Assembly (NCBI GenBank): GCA_012845835.1
Contig: JABAKD010000027.1
Location: forward strand, 9,749,790-9,813,789
DNA length: 64,000 bases
Direction of reading: 5' to 3'
Source: Undaria pinnatifida
Taxonomy: Eukaryota; Sar; Phaeophyceae; Laminariales; Alariaceae
The stretch's first letter is position 1. Each line of letters opens with the position of its first letter. Below, one piece after another: positions 11,701 to 21,629 of this stretch. Made by a program: the position numbers and the translations under genes. Below the pieces are notes generated by a model, which worked only from the letters and a program-made list of their open reading frames with translations, was not told the origin of the DNA and ran no database searches.

Positions 11701-12570
11701 CCCTCCACCGATGAACGTGACGGAGCCTGCGACCGCCCCTGCCGACCTCGAGCCCCGCCGAGTTGCGATGCACGAAAGCGGGTGCAGCGCCGCGCTGCAT
11801 GTAGGGGGTCCCCCGTCTACCCTTCCCGCCCACCAGCATCTGTCGTCTGGCCGAGACCTCGAGATCTTTAACAACGTTCGAGCTGAAAGCTGAACCGTAG
11901 CATTACGCAGCGTTGGAGTACACAACGTGCAAGCAGCAGGCCAGTACCCATCGCTGGTCGACCGAGTCTTTCGCCCAAGGCGGGGGGGGTTGTACTTGTA
12001 TACGAGCTGGCACGCGTCGTATTGCCCAGCTGGAACACACAGCAAGGCATCAACAGCGATAACAGATAGTGGAACTTGCACATAGCTGCTAGATACAGTA
12101 GTACAATGGTCTGACACAAGGCAAAAGTTGGGTTGCGCTGGCTGCAACGGGATGTCACAGACAGCTCTGTTGTCTGTTGGCCACTTCCGTTCCAGCTTGC
12201 CCTGCGCTTGCTGCTGCTCCGTGCCCCCCCCCGCCCACAAGCGCGGGGCCTGCAAAAAACTGCTACGAGCTACTCGTACAACAGTGGGTTGTAGGCAAGG
12301 CAAGCCTGGGTCACGACAGCTCTGTTGGCCCCTGTGTGGGCCATGCCCCTTTTGGCCCACACTGTCACCGCCCATAGAGGTTGCCCAACTGCTCTTGTTT
12401 CCACTTGCCTTGCGTTTGCTGCTGCCCTTTCCAACCCACATTTCCTCGAACCTAGCAACGTTACAGGGCGGGTTGCGAGCTCCAAGCCGCAACGTCCACA
12501 CCGTCTCCTCCACCGAGAGGATTTCATCACCACCGTCCTTGGTACCTGGTGCTGGCCCTTTGCCAGACAT
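4283..12570 (-). CDS. GTF2F1: transcription initiation factor TFIIF, alpha subunit (RAP74-like)
   Basis: General RNA polymerase II factor; the alpha subunit pairs with TFIIF beta and stabilises the preinitiation complex in the nucleus. Exons, all minus strand: 12570-12409 (start ATG), 10217-10131, 9785-9637, 8962-8743, 8153-8079, 6313-6212, 5975-5853, 5406-5305, 4936-4589 and 4339-4283; splice phases agree at every junction listed. The conserved core is in exons 3-4 (DVQWVLEDRKDYSKGG, then NTIEVTPIDQWWLF and AEELMKKQENF), matching the RAP74 dimerisation region. The middle is acidic (DDSETEG, DDEDLNDSEDDF), then Ser/Gly-rich and basic (SSKRARKSQKK). The C-terminus (INQANVVATLKRYGG, then NKAALSLFREILKR) fits the RAP74 winged helix. 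The first intron is GC-AG. The final exon is not placed: candidates lie at 3934-4080. A duplicated exon at 8543-8624 breaks phase and is left out. Exon 1 homology is weaker than the core. Confidence 0.83.
5652..5718. repeat. (AAC)n microsatellite
   Basis: About 22 AAC units in an intron of the TFIIF alpha gene, flanked on the left by degenerate AAGAACAAG repeats (5430-5640) and on the right by poly-C runs near 5767-5790 and 5819-5829. Long frames through it (poly-Thr, poly-Val, poly-Cys, poly-Leu) are artefacts. Confidence 0.95.
6350..6640. repeat. degenerate CGATAA repeat tract
   Basis: Many imperfect copies of CGATAACACGTCGATAAAA and TACGCCGATAA occur within about 290 bp, in the TFIIF alpha intron upstream (minus sense) of the exon at 6313-6212. 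Confidence 0.75.
7340..7865 (+). repeat. two direct copies of the foldback family
   Basis: Copy one at about 7340-7510 carries GACGGGGCTCCTTAA, AATCGTCGG, TTTTTCGTTT, GGCCATGGGA and GTTCATC. Copy two at about 7655-7860 carries GACGGGGCTCCTTGACCC, AAAATCGTCGG and GGCCATGGGATT. Between them is GGTGGTATACCTCTAGCAAT and CGTGCTACAATAGAGGTA, which resembles the centre of the inverted pair at 50470-50560. All lie in a TFIIF alpha intron. Confidence 0.7.
8543..8640 (-). pseudogene. decayed duplicate of a TFIIF alpha exon
   Basis: Reads VEGLIKKLDNFMRPLSMSSK, clearly a copy of AEELMKKQENFLGPLSLANK in the exon at 8962-8743, with roughly three quarters of bases identical and the same GTGAGCGCT donor. 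Homology extends left into what now looks like intron: AAGATGATG followed by an in-frame TAG where the parent has AAGATGATGTCGGTGAAA. The copy differs by a net one base from the parent in its tail (GTTTTTTGGGAC against GTTTTGGGAAC). It would therefore end in phase 1, whereas the parent ends in phase 0 and the next exon starts in phase 0. Including it puts the next exon out of frame, with a stop before its end. It is either a dead copy or a poison exon. Confidence 0.8.
10240..10640. repeat. 71-bp perfect tandem duplication inside a GGTTACGG tract
   Basis: The 71-bp segment 10240-10310 (CGGGGCAATGGCGTTATGG...) is repeated at 10311-10381. It opens a wider tract of GGTTACGGTTA/GGTTATGG words reaching about 10640. 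It lies in the first intron of TFIIF alpha, just upstream of exon 2 in the minus sense. Confidence 0.9.
11222..11263 (+). repeat. short telomere-like tract
   Basis: GGGTTGGGGTTAGGGGTAGG followed by GTTAGGGTAAGGG: degenerate TTAGGG-type units in the first intron of TFIIF alpha. Too short and irregular to be a real chromosome end. Confidence 0.7.
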
Positions 12571-13043
12571 TCCAACCTTAGAGAAGAGGCACGCGAATAG
12601 GAGCTTGTTCTTCGCGCGGACAGTGAGCACTGACAGATGCGGAATGATCTCGCGGATGAGGCAAAAGGGGAGTTCCGAATCTTGGAAAGGCATGTAGGTT
12701 TTAGATATACTTAAATTTTCGGGCTTTCGATAGCATCGCAGCAGAGTAGCTACAGCAGAGCAGTAGAGCTGCCCGGCTTACCCACCCTCCACGTGCGCCG
12801 TGCTTCGCTTCAAGCGCAGCAGCTGGTGCACCCGAAACATAACTAGGCAAATTGGTCCTTTACTTGTGGGCGCAGCTGAATCAGGAGGTCTTTTCTGACG
12901 GCCCCTATTATATTGGAGAGGACAACCGACTCAACTGCAACACAACAGCAACAACAGTAGTAGAAAAACAGGTGCTACCTGTGTAGGTGCCAGGTACATT
13001 AGCCAGCCCTCGCTGGAGGCCACGGGCCCAGACAAGGGGAGGA
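12571..13043. promoter_or_regulatory. shared promoter region between divergent TFIIF alpha and UBL5
   Basis: The two start codons (12570 on minus, 13044 on plus) are 473 bp apart and point away from each other, so both promoters and 5' UTRs must lie here or overlap. Seen directly: the spacing and a CAACACAACAGCAACAACAG tract near 12938. I see no unambiguous TATA box. Coordinated expression is inference. Confidence 0.6.
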
Positions 13044-15142
13044 ATGATTGAGGTGATCTGCAACGATCGACTGGGAAAGAAGGTGTGTGGTATGATGGCA
13101 TAACTGGGTGCAGTAGGGGCAACCTTACGGGCGAGACACAGTATAGTACTATGGGACTTACAGGTGTAGAGGGAAAAGTGACGATTGCGGCATAAGCCCC
13201 ACCAGGCTGCTGCGAGGCAGGTTGTCGTCTTGATACGGGTACGACCTGAATTTGAACGCAACGAGGTGCACAACTCGCGTGCTGCATGATACTGCTTGCT
13301 CACACCATAGAGTACGATGCTTGTCAATTGTTTTGTCGCTGTACCTGAGTCCCAGAGGGGTTGCGGTGGTGCACATGTCCAGTATCGCCGCATTGCCGTC
13401 CATTCTATCGGAGGACGAGTGCGTACTAGGTACGACTCGTATTGTAGTTTAGGTAGAGCTGACAAGCTGGGGCCCGCAGCTTGGATGACCACAGCTTGGA
13501 TTGCGATCGTCTCTTTACTGTGATACCCGAGAGGCCACGTGCGTAGTTGGAAGCGACCACATGCGGCCGGTCTCCTTGTCCTCTGGGTACGCGCCTCGTT
13601 GCTTTGTGTGTGATATTCCTTGCGTCCGACCAGCCACAAAACCAACCATCGACATGATCCGTCTACCGGTACGTACGTACAGCATTCCTAAACCGGGGTT
13701 ATGACTCCACACTCGTTGAGCTCCCCATCGAGCATCACCTTAATCAACCGTCAACGTCAAGTCGTATATATACACCTCGCTTGGTGTATTTGTAAGATGT
13801 ATCTTTGTCCTAGAGTTGGCGACCTCAAAGCCCCACATCGGCACGGTAAAAATCATGGGCATAAAATCGTATATGTGAGACAATAATAATGTGGCATTTC
13901 CCCCCCCCCCCCTCCGCCACAAGAAGGATTTATAGTTTCCACGCACAAATTGACCTGCCCCACCCGTCCCCTCCCCCCCCCTCCCCCCCTCCCGCCCCCC
14001 TTTTGATCAAAATCAGGCCCCCACGTCCTTAAAAACTCCGCCCTCCCCTCACCGGTTATTCGACTTACAGTATTCACTTGATAAACTGATGCGTTTCCTT
14101 CCACAGCTGTCAGATGTTGTCCCCTCGAAAACAAACGGGTTTTATAGGTTCCGCGCACAGACTGCCTAACAACACCCTGTTGACCCTGATAGCTACACTG
14201 TAGTTGCAAGGGGAGTCGCCGACCTATATCCTTAATGAGGACACACAAGCCGTAATATGCGCGATCGGAGTATCACACACAGCTTGCAACGATGAGTTTC
14301 GACAAAATATTCGATCTCAAAGCTGGAGTGTATTTTAATTTTTATAATGTATACGGCTTTATGGAAGAGGGGGCTCTTCGTATATGTATCAGGTAGAAGT
14401 CTTCTGGAGCGGTTGAAGTATGATAGTGTCTTTTGGCGTCTTACGTTCTCGATCATTCTGGTTACTCGTCCCGCTCTCTTTGACTGTCAACGTTCGCGCC
14501 CACTCGCTCGCTCGCTCGCGTGCTGCCGCGGCAGGTGAGGGTGAAGTGTAACGAGGACGACACTATCGGAGACCTGAAGAAGCTAATCGCCGCGCAGGTC
14601 GGAACGCGACCAGAGAAGATCCGAATCCAGAAGTGGTACACCGTCTACAAGGTGATCTATCTAATCCTTCCACATCGTAGTGATCGCGTGATCTCCTTCT
14701 CAGCCCTTGCTCGCCCCGCAGCTCGTTGCCCGGACGGTGTAACGGCAGTGATGACATGGCGGTGCGCATGGGGGCTCAAGGATAGAGGCATTCGCGGGGG
14801 GATTCATGCCGTCTGCTTGTTGCCAAGCAAGTGTGCTCTTGGCTTCGTTTGTGGCGGCTGGAGTGACGCTCAGAACATAGACTAGTCGGCTCGAGTTCTT
14901 TTGCATTCCCGCTATTCATACCGTCACCACCGCAACCGCAGTCAAATCGTAAAAATGAAATTTTCATCTATGCTTCGAAGTAGTACCAAGGCTGCAATTC
15001 CAGCCCTCCCGCTTGCTTCTATCAGACATCCGACCCGTCAACGCCTTTTTCCTTTTTGGCTTGCTCTCCCGCGCAGGACCACATCACTCTCGAGGATTAC
15101 GAGATTCACGACGGCATGGGGTTGGAGATGTACTACAACTAG
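13044..15142 (+). CDS. UBL5: ubiquitin-like protein UBL5 / Hub1
   Basis: A ubiquitin-fold modifier-like protein that in other eukaryotes binds spliceosome components non-covalently and adjusts pre-mRNA splicing. Three exons: 13044-13082 ([13 protein letters not shown]), 14535-14651 (from [18 protein letters not shown] to WYTVYK) and 15077-15142 ([20 protein letters not shown] plus N and TAG). All junctions are phase 0 with GTGTGT/GCAG and GTGATC/GCAG borders. The total is 73 codons, exactly the usual family length, and the C-terminus ends in the double tyrosine typical of Hub1 in place of a di-glycine, so it is not expected to be conjugated. Intron 1 is 1.45 kb and contains a repeat segment shared with 63096-63226. 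The neighbour TFIIF alpha is divergent. Identification is secure. Confidence 0.97.
14222..14349 (+). repeat. 130-bp dispersed repeat, copy 1 (UBL5 intron 1)
   Basis: Matches 63096-63226 over its length with few changes, starting ACCTATATCCTTAATGAGG and ending TGGAGTGTATTTTAATTTTT. Inside is a short ATG frame reading [17 protein letters not shown] here and MSFDEIFDLTAGVYFNF in the other copy. Family and mobility are unknown. Confidence 0.85.
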
Positions 15143-16479
15143 CCTGCTCTTTGTTTCTGGTGGTTGCTGATGACCTTGAGCGTACATCTAGCGGCCTTAC
15201 GCGTGCAACCGCCACGCGGAGGGCGGGGGGGGGGGGGGGGGGGGGGGCGTCAGGAGTGCGAGTTTCCGGCGGGGCGGGTGGAGGCAGGTAGCCTAGACCC
15301 ATTGGCTGGTCGGAAGGCCGGAGTCGTGTTATGACCTTCGATCTTGAAGCAAGATGGGCCCCATTGATTTTCCCGAATCTGAGAATGGCGTGTGTAGGCG
15401 CTTCTTCCGTGTTTTGCACGCTTACACATCCTCGTGTTTAGGGTTGAGATGCCAGGGTGGCTACTATCTGTCCCATGTATATCTTGCAATCATTGCACAC
15501 ATGGCTAAAGTTTTTATTTATGGTCAGGGAATCGCTGATTTAGTGGTGACCTTGCGCATGTCGATTTCATTTGTCGTCGGTAACAAGGCAACAACTCGTT
15601 CAGCGTTAAGGTCAGCTAAATATTGATGGTGCACTTCCGCCCGTCGGTTCAATGGTCGTCGGTATGATAACAAGGCGACAGTCTCGTTTAGCGGACCTGT
15701 CTTTGTCCGCTGGGTCCGCGTCGATGCTATACACTCCGTTCAGATGTACTCCCACTTCGAAGTTCCCTTCCTTCGGCGATACACCAGTGATAATATTTGT
15801 GTGGAATGGTCGGCCTTTATGTGCAAACCATCCGCCAAAACTCTGTTTTACTTCAGGATCAGGAGACTTGGAGTTGCTCGCCTCGTATTTTCGGTCAAGG
15901 ATGAGAGATGCCTTGGGCCCTCTATAACTGTGAACTGCACTCACGTTTTTGATGATTAGGCAGACTACTTGGAAATTGCGTATGTCCAGTTAATGAAGGG
16001 TTAAATTATTCGTTTTAACGGCCACCTTAGTATGGGCTAACAACACCACCGATGACGAGACCACGTAACAACCATTACGCCTAGAGCTATTGTCAACGGG
16101 AAAAGCCAGATAGAGCCACCTTGCGCACCTTTGACAAGAACGGCACCTCACAGTTACACTATTCATTGTACTATTAAGAGTAAAAAAACAAGTCAAGACC
16201 AGCTTCGCAAAGCTACCTACCCACCTTGGAACAAAAACACGCATACACGCAAGGCAGCAAAGTAAACCCTCGTGGCGGATATAATACCCGAAAAAATCCG
16301 CAGGCGATGCGGGGGAGAATTGGAAACGTACTGCGTCATACTGGCGCTGCGACTACCCCCTCATGGTGCAACGGAAACGCACTGCGCTGTACTGATGCTG
16401 TACCCCGCGACATGGTAACGCCAAAATGGTACTGACAGCTACCGGTGCGCCATCGGATACACTCTGGGTCCCTGAGCCG
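15143..16479. other. intergenic between UBL5 and the coiled-coil gene
   Basis: UBL5 and the coiled-coil gene converge on this stretch. It contains an uninterrupted run of 23 G at 15225-15247 and an orphan frame on the minus strand (15612-15944, listed separately). Nothing else is supported. Confidence 0.5.
15612..15944 (-). CDS. orphan reading frame, possibly a last exon
   Basis: A 110-codon open frame without an ATG at its left limit. Its composition is balanced rather than repeat-like (for example QSFGGWFAHKGRPFHTNIIT and GNFEVGVHLNGVYSIDADPA). A TTCACAG acceptor-like site lies at its 5' end, before TTATAGAGGGCCC, and it ends at a TGA. A minus-strand frame just upstream (16244-15990) has a hydrophobic start (VGSFAKLVLTCFFTL) and could be an earlier exon, but I could not join the two with certainty. 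I do not recognise a family; it may be a gene, a relic or chance. Confidence 0.3.
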   Translation of the reverse strand: MSAVHSYRGPKASLILDRKYEASNSKSPDPEVKQSFGGWFAHKGRPFHTNIITGVSPKEGNFEVGVHLNGVYSIDADPADKDRSAKRDCRLVIIPTTIEPTGGSAPSIFS

Positions 16480-17654
16480 TCAAAAAAACATTGACGGTGC
16501 GTCATCGGAGTCGTACACACCATGAAGGTCGCTAGCATCGCCGCCGGCGTCACCACCCCCGCCACCGCCAGCGACCTCCCCCCCGTCTGTCCACGGCTCG
16601 TTCCACTTACCAGGGTCCAGCTGGGACAGGGGTAGATCCACTCCATTCCCCTTCCCACCCGTCCCTTCGCCCCCCCCCCCCCCCCTTCCGCTGCTGTTTC
16701 TGCCTGTTCGTTTCTCCCAGCCCCTCATCTCCCGCAAGAATTGCGCCACCTCCCACCCCCGCCACATTTGCCCTTTTGCGCTTGCCACCAGCGCTCGCCG
16801 CCGCTGCCGCAGCTGCAGGCGCTGCCGTCGTCGTTGCTGATGCCGGTATCGCTGCCGCTGATCCAGCCCCCCTACCCACTCCTCTCTGGCGTTTCTTGGT
16901 TTCCGCTCTTTGGTCCCCTTTTCCCGACCCTTGGTCCACTCCTGAGGTGAAGCCGCTCTGACTTCGGCCGTCCACCGCAACAATCGAGACGTCACCATTG
17001 CTACTGCCACCACCACCGCCACCGCCATTACCACCGCCACCGCCATTACCACCGCCACCGCCATTACCACCGCCACCGCCAGTAGAACTAACACATTCCT
17101 GCCGCCCAGAAGGGTTCCCTTTCGCGGAAGGCTGTATTGCCACCACGCCCTCGGCAGCAGCCGCAGCAGCCGCCGCCTTGTTGGTGGAAGAAGCCGCGGT
17201 TGCGGCCGAGTCTTCCCCAACAGCGTTGCTAATCTGGCCGTAGGCCTGGGAGGCGGTAAGCTCCGAGTTGGTCTTGGCGAGGAGGGTTTTGAAGCTGTCG
17301 CGCTGCTCCTCTACCTCTTTTAGGCCGGTTTTGAGGGCACAGGCCTCTTCCTCGGCGTTCGCTAGCCCCTAGGGTCAAGGTGGAGGAAGGGTCAGGCCAA
17401 CGGGTTGCTCCGTTTAGGGCGTCACATGGGCGAGAGGAGAACACACATCCTCGCTTAAAACGTGCATCAAGATTATACGGAGTATATATAAACGCGAGAG
17501 GCTGGGCCATTCTGGTTGAACCCGACTTAAAGAAAACCCCAAAATCTAAATTTTGTAGTAAAACAACGACCCACAGTAACCGGACAGCAGTATTATTACT
17601 GTTTTATACTAGTACTACTACTAGTACTACTACTACTAGTACTACTACTACTAG

Positions 17655-17686
<32 letters not shown>

Positions 17687-18282
17687 GTACTACTACTACT
17701 ACTACTACTACTACCACTAACACTACTCCTCCTCCTCTATACAAAAGTCCCTTATACCATGGTCCTGCTATACTCAGTATTGATGAAATATTCAACACTA
17801 AAATGTGTACTGACCAGGAACAGGCTGCAAGAGACACAGACATCGCTCCTACGAGCACCAACCCAACAAAGACACAACAAATGTAACCAAAGAGTAGGGC
17901 TACAGGGCAAGGGCTCGAGATAGGGCTACGATAAGGCAAGGCTCAACCGCACCTTCACCAAAATCTCAGCAGCGCTGCGCATCATCAACGCGGCGCGCCC
18001 GTCCCGGTTCTTTCTAAGCATCTCCACCACCCCGAGGTTAAGCATGGAAGTCCTCGAAAGATGTGCCGCCAGCTCCCCGTTCATCGTCCTCGACTCCTTG
18101 GCAAGCCTCAGCAGCACCGCCCTCGCCTCGCCGTCGCTCCTGCCCTCCAGGTCGCCCATCGCATTTTCGTGGCGCTGACACATCCCGATGTTGGCTCCGT
18201 GCAGGCGTTGGTTGGCCCACCGCAGGCTTATTCCTTCCTGTTCGAGGCTCTCGAACTCGTCAACCTCCTGCTCGGTCTCCTG
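16480..18282 (-). CDS. unrecognised coiled-coil protein with Gly/Ala-rich tail (5' end missing)
   Basis: Two phase-0 exons join cleanly. 18282-17953 follows a CCATAG acceptor and reads QETEQEVDEFESLEQEGISL, then RWANQRLHGANIG, ending MMRSAAEILVK. 17368-16480 begins GLANAEEEACALKTGLKEVE and continues as charged helix (EQRDSFKTLLAKTNSELTAS), then turns low-complexity: an Ala run, three NGGGGG units, another Ala run and KRKRAN. The first 150 residues look like coiled coil. In the frame used so far the protein stops at 16607, or may splice at a GTAAGT at 16610-16605. If the G16 run at 16685-16670 were one base shorter the frame would instead run on to DPGKWNEPWTDGG and a DDAPSMFF end at 16480. 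No ATG was found for the first exon shown, so earlier exons probably exist. I do not recognise a family. Confidence 0.6.
17609..17712. repeat. (ACT)n microsatellite
   Basis: Interrupted ACTACTACTAGT repeats of about 100 bp, in the intron between the two exons of the coiled-coil gene. Confidence 0.95.
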
Positions 18283-18810
18283 CTATGGAGGACGCACGCG
18301 CACGACGACGACGACGACGGTGATCATCATGATGAGCATGACAATATTCTCACACTAATGAAGCCCATTGTGTAATCTAACCACGTGCTCACGGGCCAAA
18401 TAGAGCGGTGCGGGGTGCGCGAGGAAACGGAAGAGGCATCCAAGAACCCTATTTTGAGGTTCAGACGAAGACAACCATCGCCACCACCATCCGAAGAAGG
18501 CAAAAACGCCACCCCCCGTCAACCCCCCTTGTCTACTGTATGGCTACGCACAAGGCCGTCGTTCAACATGCTGGCATAAAAGAGAAAAACCTTTATTATT
18601 TTCAAGCGACATCACGCGCCCCATGCACAACTTGCCAGAGTGAACCGTACCGTCGTGATATTATAGTGGACGTCCTCACCGTAGTAGGCATGGATTGGTG
18701 GAGTATGATACGCGTAAACTCCTCGTGTCGTTCTCCGTCACCGCACGCCCTCTCTCTCTTGGCAGACCACCCGATGGTCTGATCAACCGACCCGCGATGG
18801 TTGGTCTCCG

Positions 18811-18972
18811 ATGAACAGCGCACCTCCGGGCGAAGGCGCCTGCACCCCGGCTGTTACCGCCCGATTTCTTCCTCGCCCCGAGAGTGCTTCTGTGAAGAAG
18901 TACGTACCTCTGGTGATGAAACGAGACGGTGGCCAGCGGGAGCAGCCTCGTTCAGTGTCGAAACGCGAGTGA
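18811..18972 (+). CDS. short candidate ORF or first exon
   Basis: A 53-codon frame from ATG to TGA reading MNSAPPGEGACTPAVTARFL, then PRPESASVKKYVPLVMKRDG and a basic end. An AAGTACGT donor-like site sits in it near 18898, so it could also be a first exon of about 30 codons. Composition is coding-like, but there is no homology I recognise and no second exon was secured. Confidence 0.2.
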   Translation: MNSAPPGEGACTPAVTARFLPRPESASVKKYVPLVMKRDGGQREQPRSVSKRE

Positions 18973-19854
18973 TGTGCGTAAGATTAGCTTGAGTGTATAG
19001 CACTACCCACTAGCCTACTCAGGCAAGTGGCATAGTAGGGTAGTGAGTAGTGCCTTATAAGCAGCAGATTTTGGAGACTCGGCATGTTTTCACCCGGCCG
19101 AGGTAGGCAGTAGTCTCGGAGCGTTTGGTCATTTAGTGAAACAATACACGACAAGTGACTTAATCCAGACGCTAACCCTTGTCCCCCTATTTTCAAGTAG
19201 TTTGTTCCCAACTCAGGGCTGCAGTTCTGCAGTAGTTAAGGTTTATGCATGCTCACAAACACGATGCCACACCTGTCGAAAGCAATCGTGAAATGTTCAT
19301 CGCCGTGTGTCTGGGCGGTCGCTGCAACGACAATGAAGACGATTACTGATTTCGCAGGGATGTAAGCACTACATACCAGCTGATAGCGCGGAAAATGCGA
19401 GGCTTCTTTGACCCATTTAAAATTGTGGCCACGTGCGTTGGGGAAAATTACTTAGATTTTGTATCTAATACGTTTTACAGTAGCAATAGGCCTGCAAAAC
19501 CTCGTTTCCTATGTTTGGACACGGAGCTGTCCTACCCGACGAATAACGGTCACCACTCTTCAAGAAGCCAACGTCATCATAGTGCGACCATCGAAAAGTA
19601 AGAATGTTGCGCACATGGGGGTGCGCGCGTGACAATGCGGTGTCCCACAGGCAAACTAGGCGGGCGGCGGGACGACTGCCGATGTCGGCAAGACAGACAT
19701 ATTCCGATATGAGTAAGGAGAGAGAGAGAGCGACGCACGCACGTCTCGTGAGTTGGCTTAACCCGACCAGCCACTCGCGATTGCAGGAAGACGAAGTGGT
19801 AGTTGGAACGACTGTTTTCTCGCAGGAAGGTGGACCGGTCGCGCATGGGGCCCT

Positions 19855-21230
19855 CAGATGAGCGCTGGGGACGCAAGGCTGTGCCCCAGGCAGTTCCCCG
19901 AACTTCTAGAGGAAAAAGGCCTTCCTGGCCTTCCGATTTGTCGCACGCACTGTGTTGTGCTTCATTACTACAAGGCCACCTGCCTCTAGAAGGGGCGCAA
20001 CACCGGCGTGCGTCCCCAGCGCTCATCCGGCGGGCCCACGCACGAACGGTTTTCTGCCCTACCCGAAAAAAACAGCTCCGACTACCACCTTTGGTACCAC
20101 CACTGGCGACGCAGTTTTCGCACGGGGAGAAACGCCCGATCGAGCTTGGGCCTCCCAGAGGAGCGCTGGGGACGCACGCCGGTGCCCCGCATCTTCAGGA
20201 AGAGAACGGCCACCCAGTGGCCTTCTGGTCTGTCGTACGCAATGTAGGTGGTGCAACAAGCTGGTAGGTCATTGGGAGGTCATTCTCTTCAAGAAGGTGC
20301 GGAGTACCTGTGTGAGTCCCCAGCGCTCACCCGGGGAGAGCAATGATGGTTGGGGCTGCGGTTGTATGCTGGGAGGAAGACCGGTCGCGCGTGCCCTCCC
20401 CGGGTGAGCTGGGGACGCATGCCGGTGCCCCGCACCTTCTGGAAGAGAATCGCCTCCTAGTGGCCTTCAGGATTTTCGTACGCATTCTGTAGTGTCTCCA
20501 CACTACAACGTGTGCGAACGGGAATGAAACTGTGAGAGTTCCTGCCTCCGAAAGGAGCGGGACACCGGCGTGCGTCCCCAGCGCTCATCCTGGGGGAGCT
20601 GCGTTTTTTTCTGCGTGGAGGCGACCGATCACGCGGGAACCCTCGGGATGAGCGCCGGGGGTGCACGCCGGTGCCCCCCGCAAGTTCTGGAAGAGAATGG
20701 CCTCCTAGTTGTCTTCCGATATGTTGTAGGCACTGTAGTTTGGTGTGTCAGTGCGTGCGACAAGCCGGAACGCTACTACAACGCCATCTGCCTCCAGCAG
20801 GGGCGGGACACCGGCGTGCGCCCCTACCGCTTATCCGGGAGGCCCAAGCGCGACTGGTCCTGCCCGTGCGAAAACCGTAGCTCCGACCACCACCTCTGGC
20901 AGACATATGATACCTCCATTGGCAAAGAGGCGGCTGCTGAGGTACGGCGGGATTGCCGCATCAGTGGCCAGAACTTAGGAAGCGCTAGTACAAGGCCACC
21001 CAACTCCAGAATGGGCGGGGCACCGGTGTGCGCTGCCAGCGGTCATCCGGGAGGCTCAAGCGCGACCGGTCCTCCTGCCCGCGCGAAAACCGCAGCTCCA
21101 ACTGCCACCTCTGGCAGACATATGATACCACCGTAGGCAAACAGGTGGCGGCTGCTGAGTTATGGCGCGGTTGGCGCATCAGTTATCAGCACGCAGAAAG
21201 CTCTGCTTGCAAAGCGACCCCACCCCCTAA
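19855..21230. repeat. cluster of GC-rich inverted and direct repeats
   Basis: The segment AGCGCTGGGGACGCACGCCG (20162-20181) recurs on both strands. Forward-type copies lie at about 19860, 20162, 20410 and 20651; reverse-complement copies (CACCGGCGTGCGTCCCCAGC) at about 20006, 20320, 20565, 20811 and 21021. The order alternates, so each forward copy and the following reverse copy can fold into an imperfect hairpin with arms of roughly 60-80 bp and a 60-130-bp loop. A second unit carrying CCACCTCTGGCAGACATATG is repeated at about 20899 and 21101. Confidence 0.75.
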
Positions 21231-21629
21231 GAAAGCCTTCCCAAGGATGGCTTCGGGTATAATGGTATGACACTGCTGGTGCTGCTGCAACGCTGCAACT
21301 ACAGCTGCAGCACAGGAAATCTCGTAGATCTATCTGCCCGGGCAGGTAAAAGTTCCGTAGGTGTGCCCGCACAGCGACTACGCAGTAGAGTCTTTCCAAG
21401 CACAGCGACCCCACGGCACACCAAACAAGCAGCAGGCTTCTCCAGTAGTAGTGTTAGGATTGATCAGGGTTAGGATTAGGGTTATTGGTCAGGTGGGCTG
21501 CAGAAATAGAACCAATTATGGTCATGTCAGGCACTCCGGAGGTCGCTCTTAGCATATTTTCCCACCTCTCAGCCTTCCACAGCCAACGGGAATTTTACTT
21601 TTTCCGGATCGATCCGTGTATGGATCTTT

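Noticed and set aside
11683-12693. 336-codon minus-strand frame
   Set aside because: Only 12570-12409 fits the TFIIF alpha first exon; the rest is 5' UTR before it and first intron after it.
19803-21136. Overlapping + strand frames of 80-190 codons with repeated wording
   Set aside because: Similarity follows DNA repeats in both orientations; no splice structure or known domain was found.
19855-21230. CRISPR-like array
   Set aside because: Repeats alternate orientation, vary in length, have no regular spacers, and the genome is eukaryotic.
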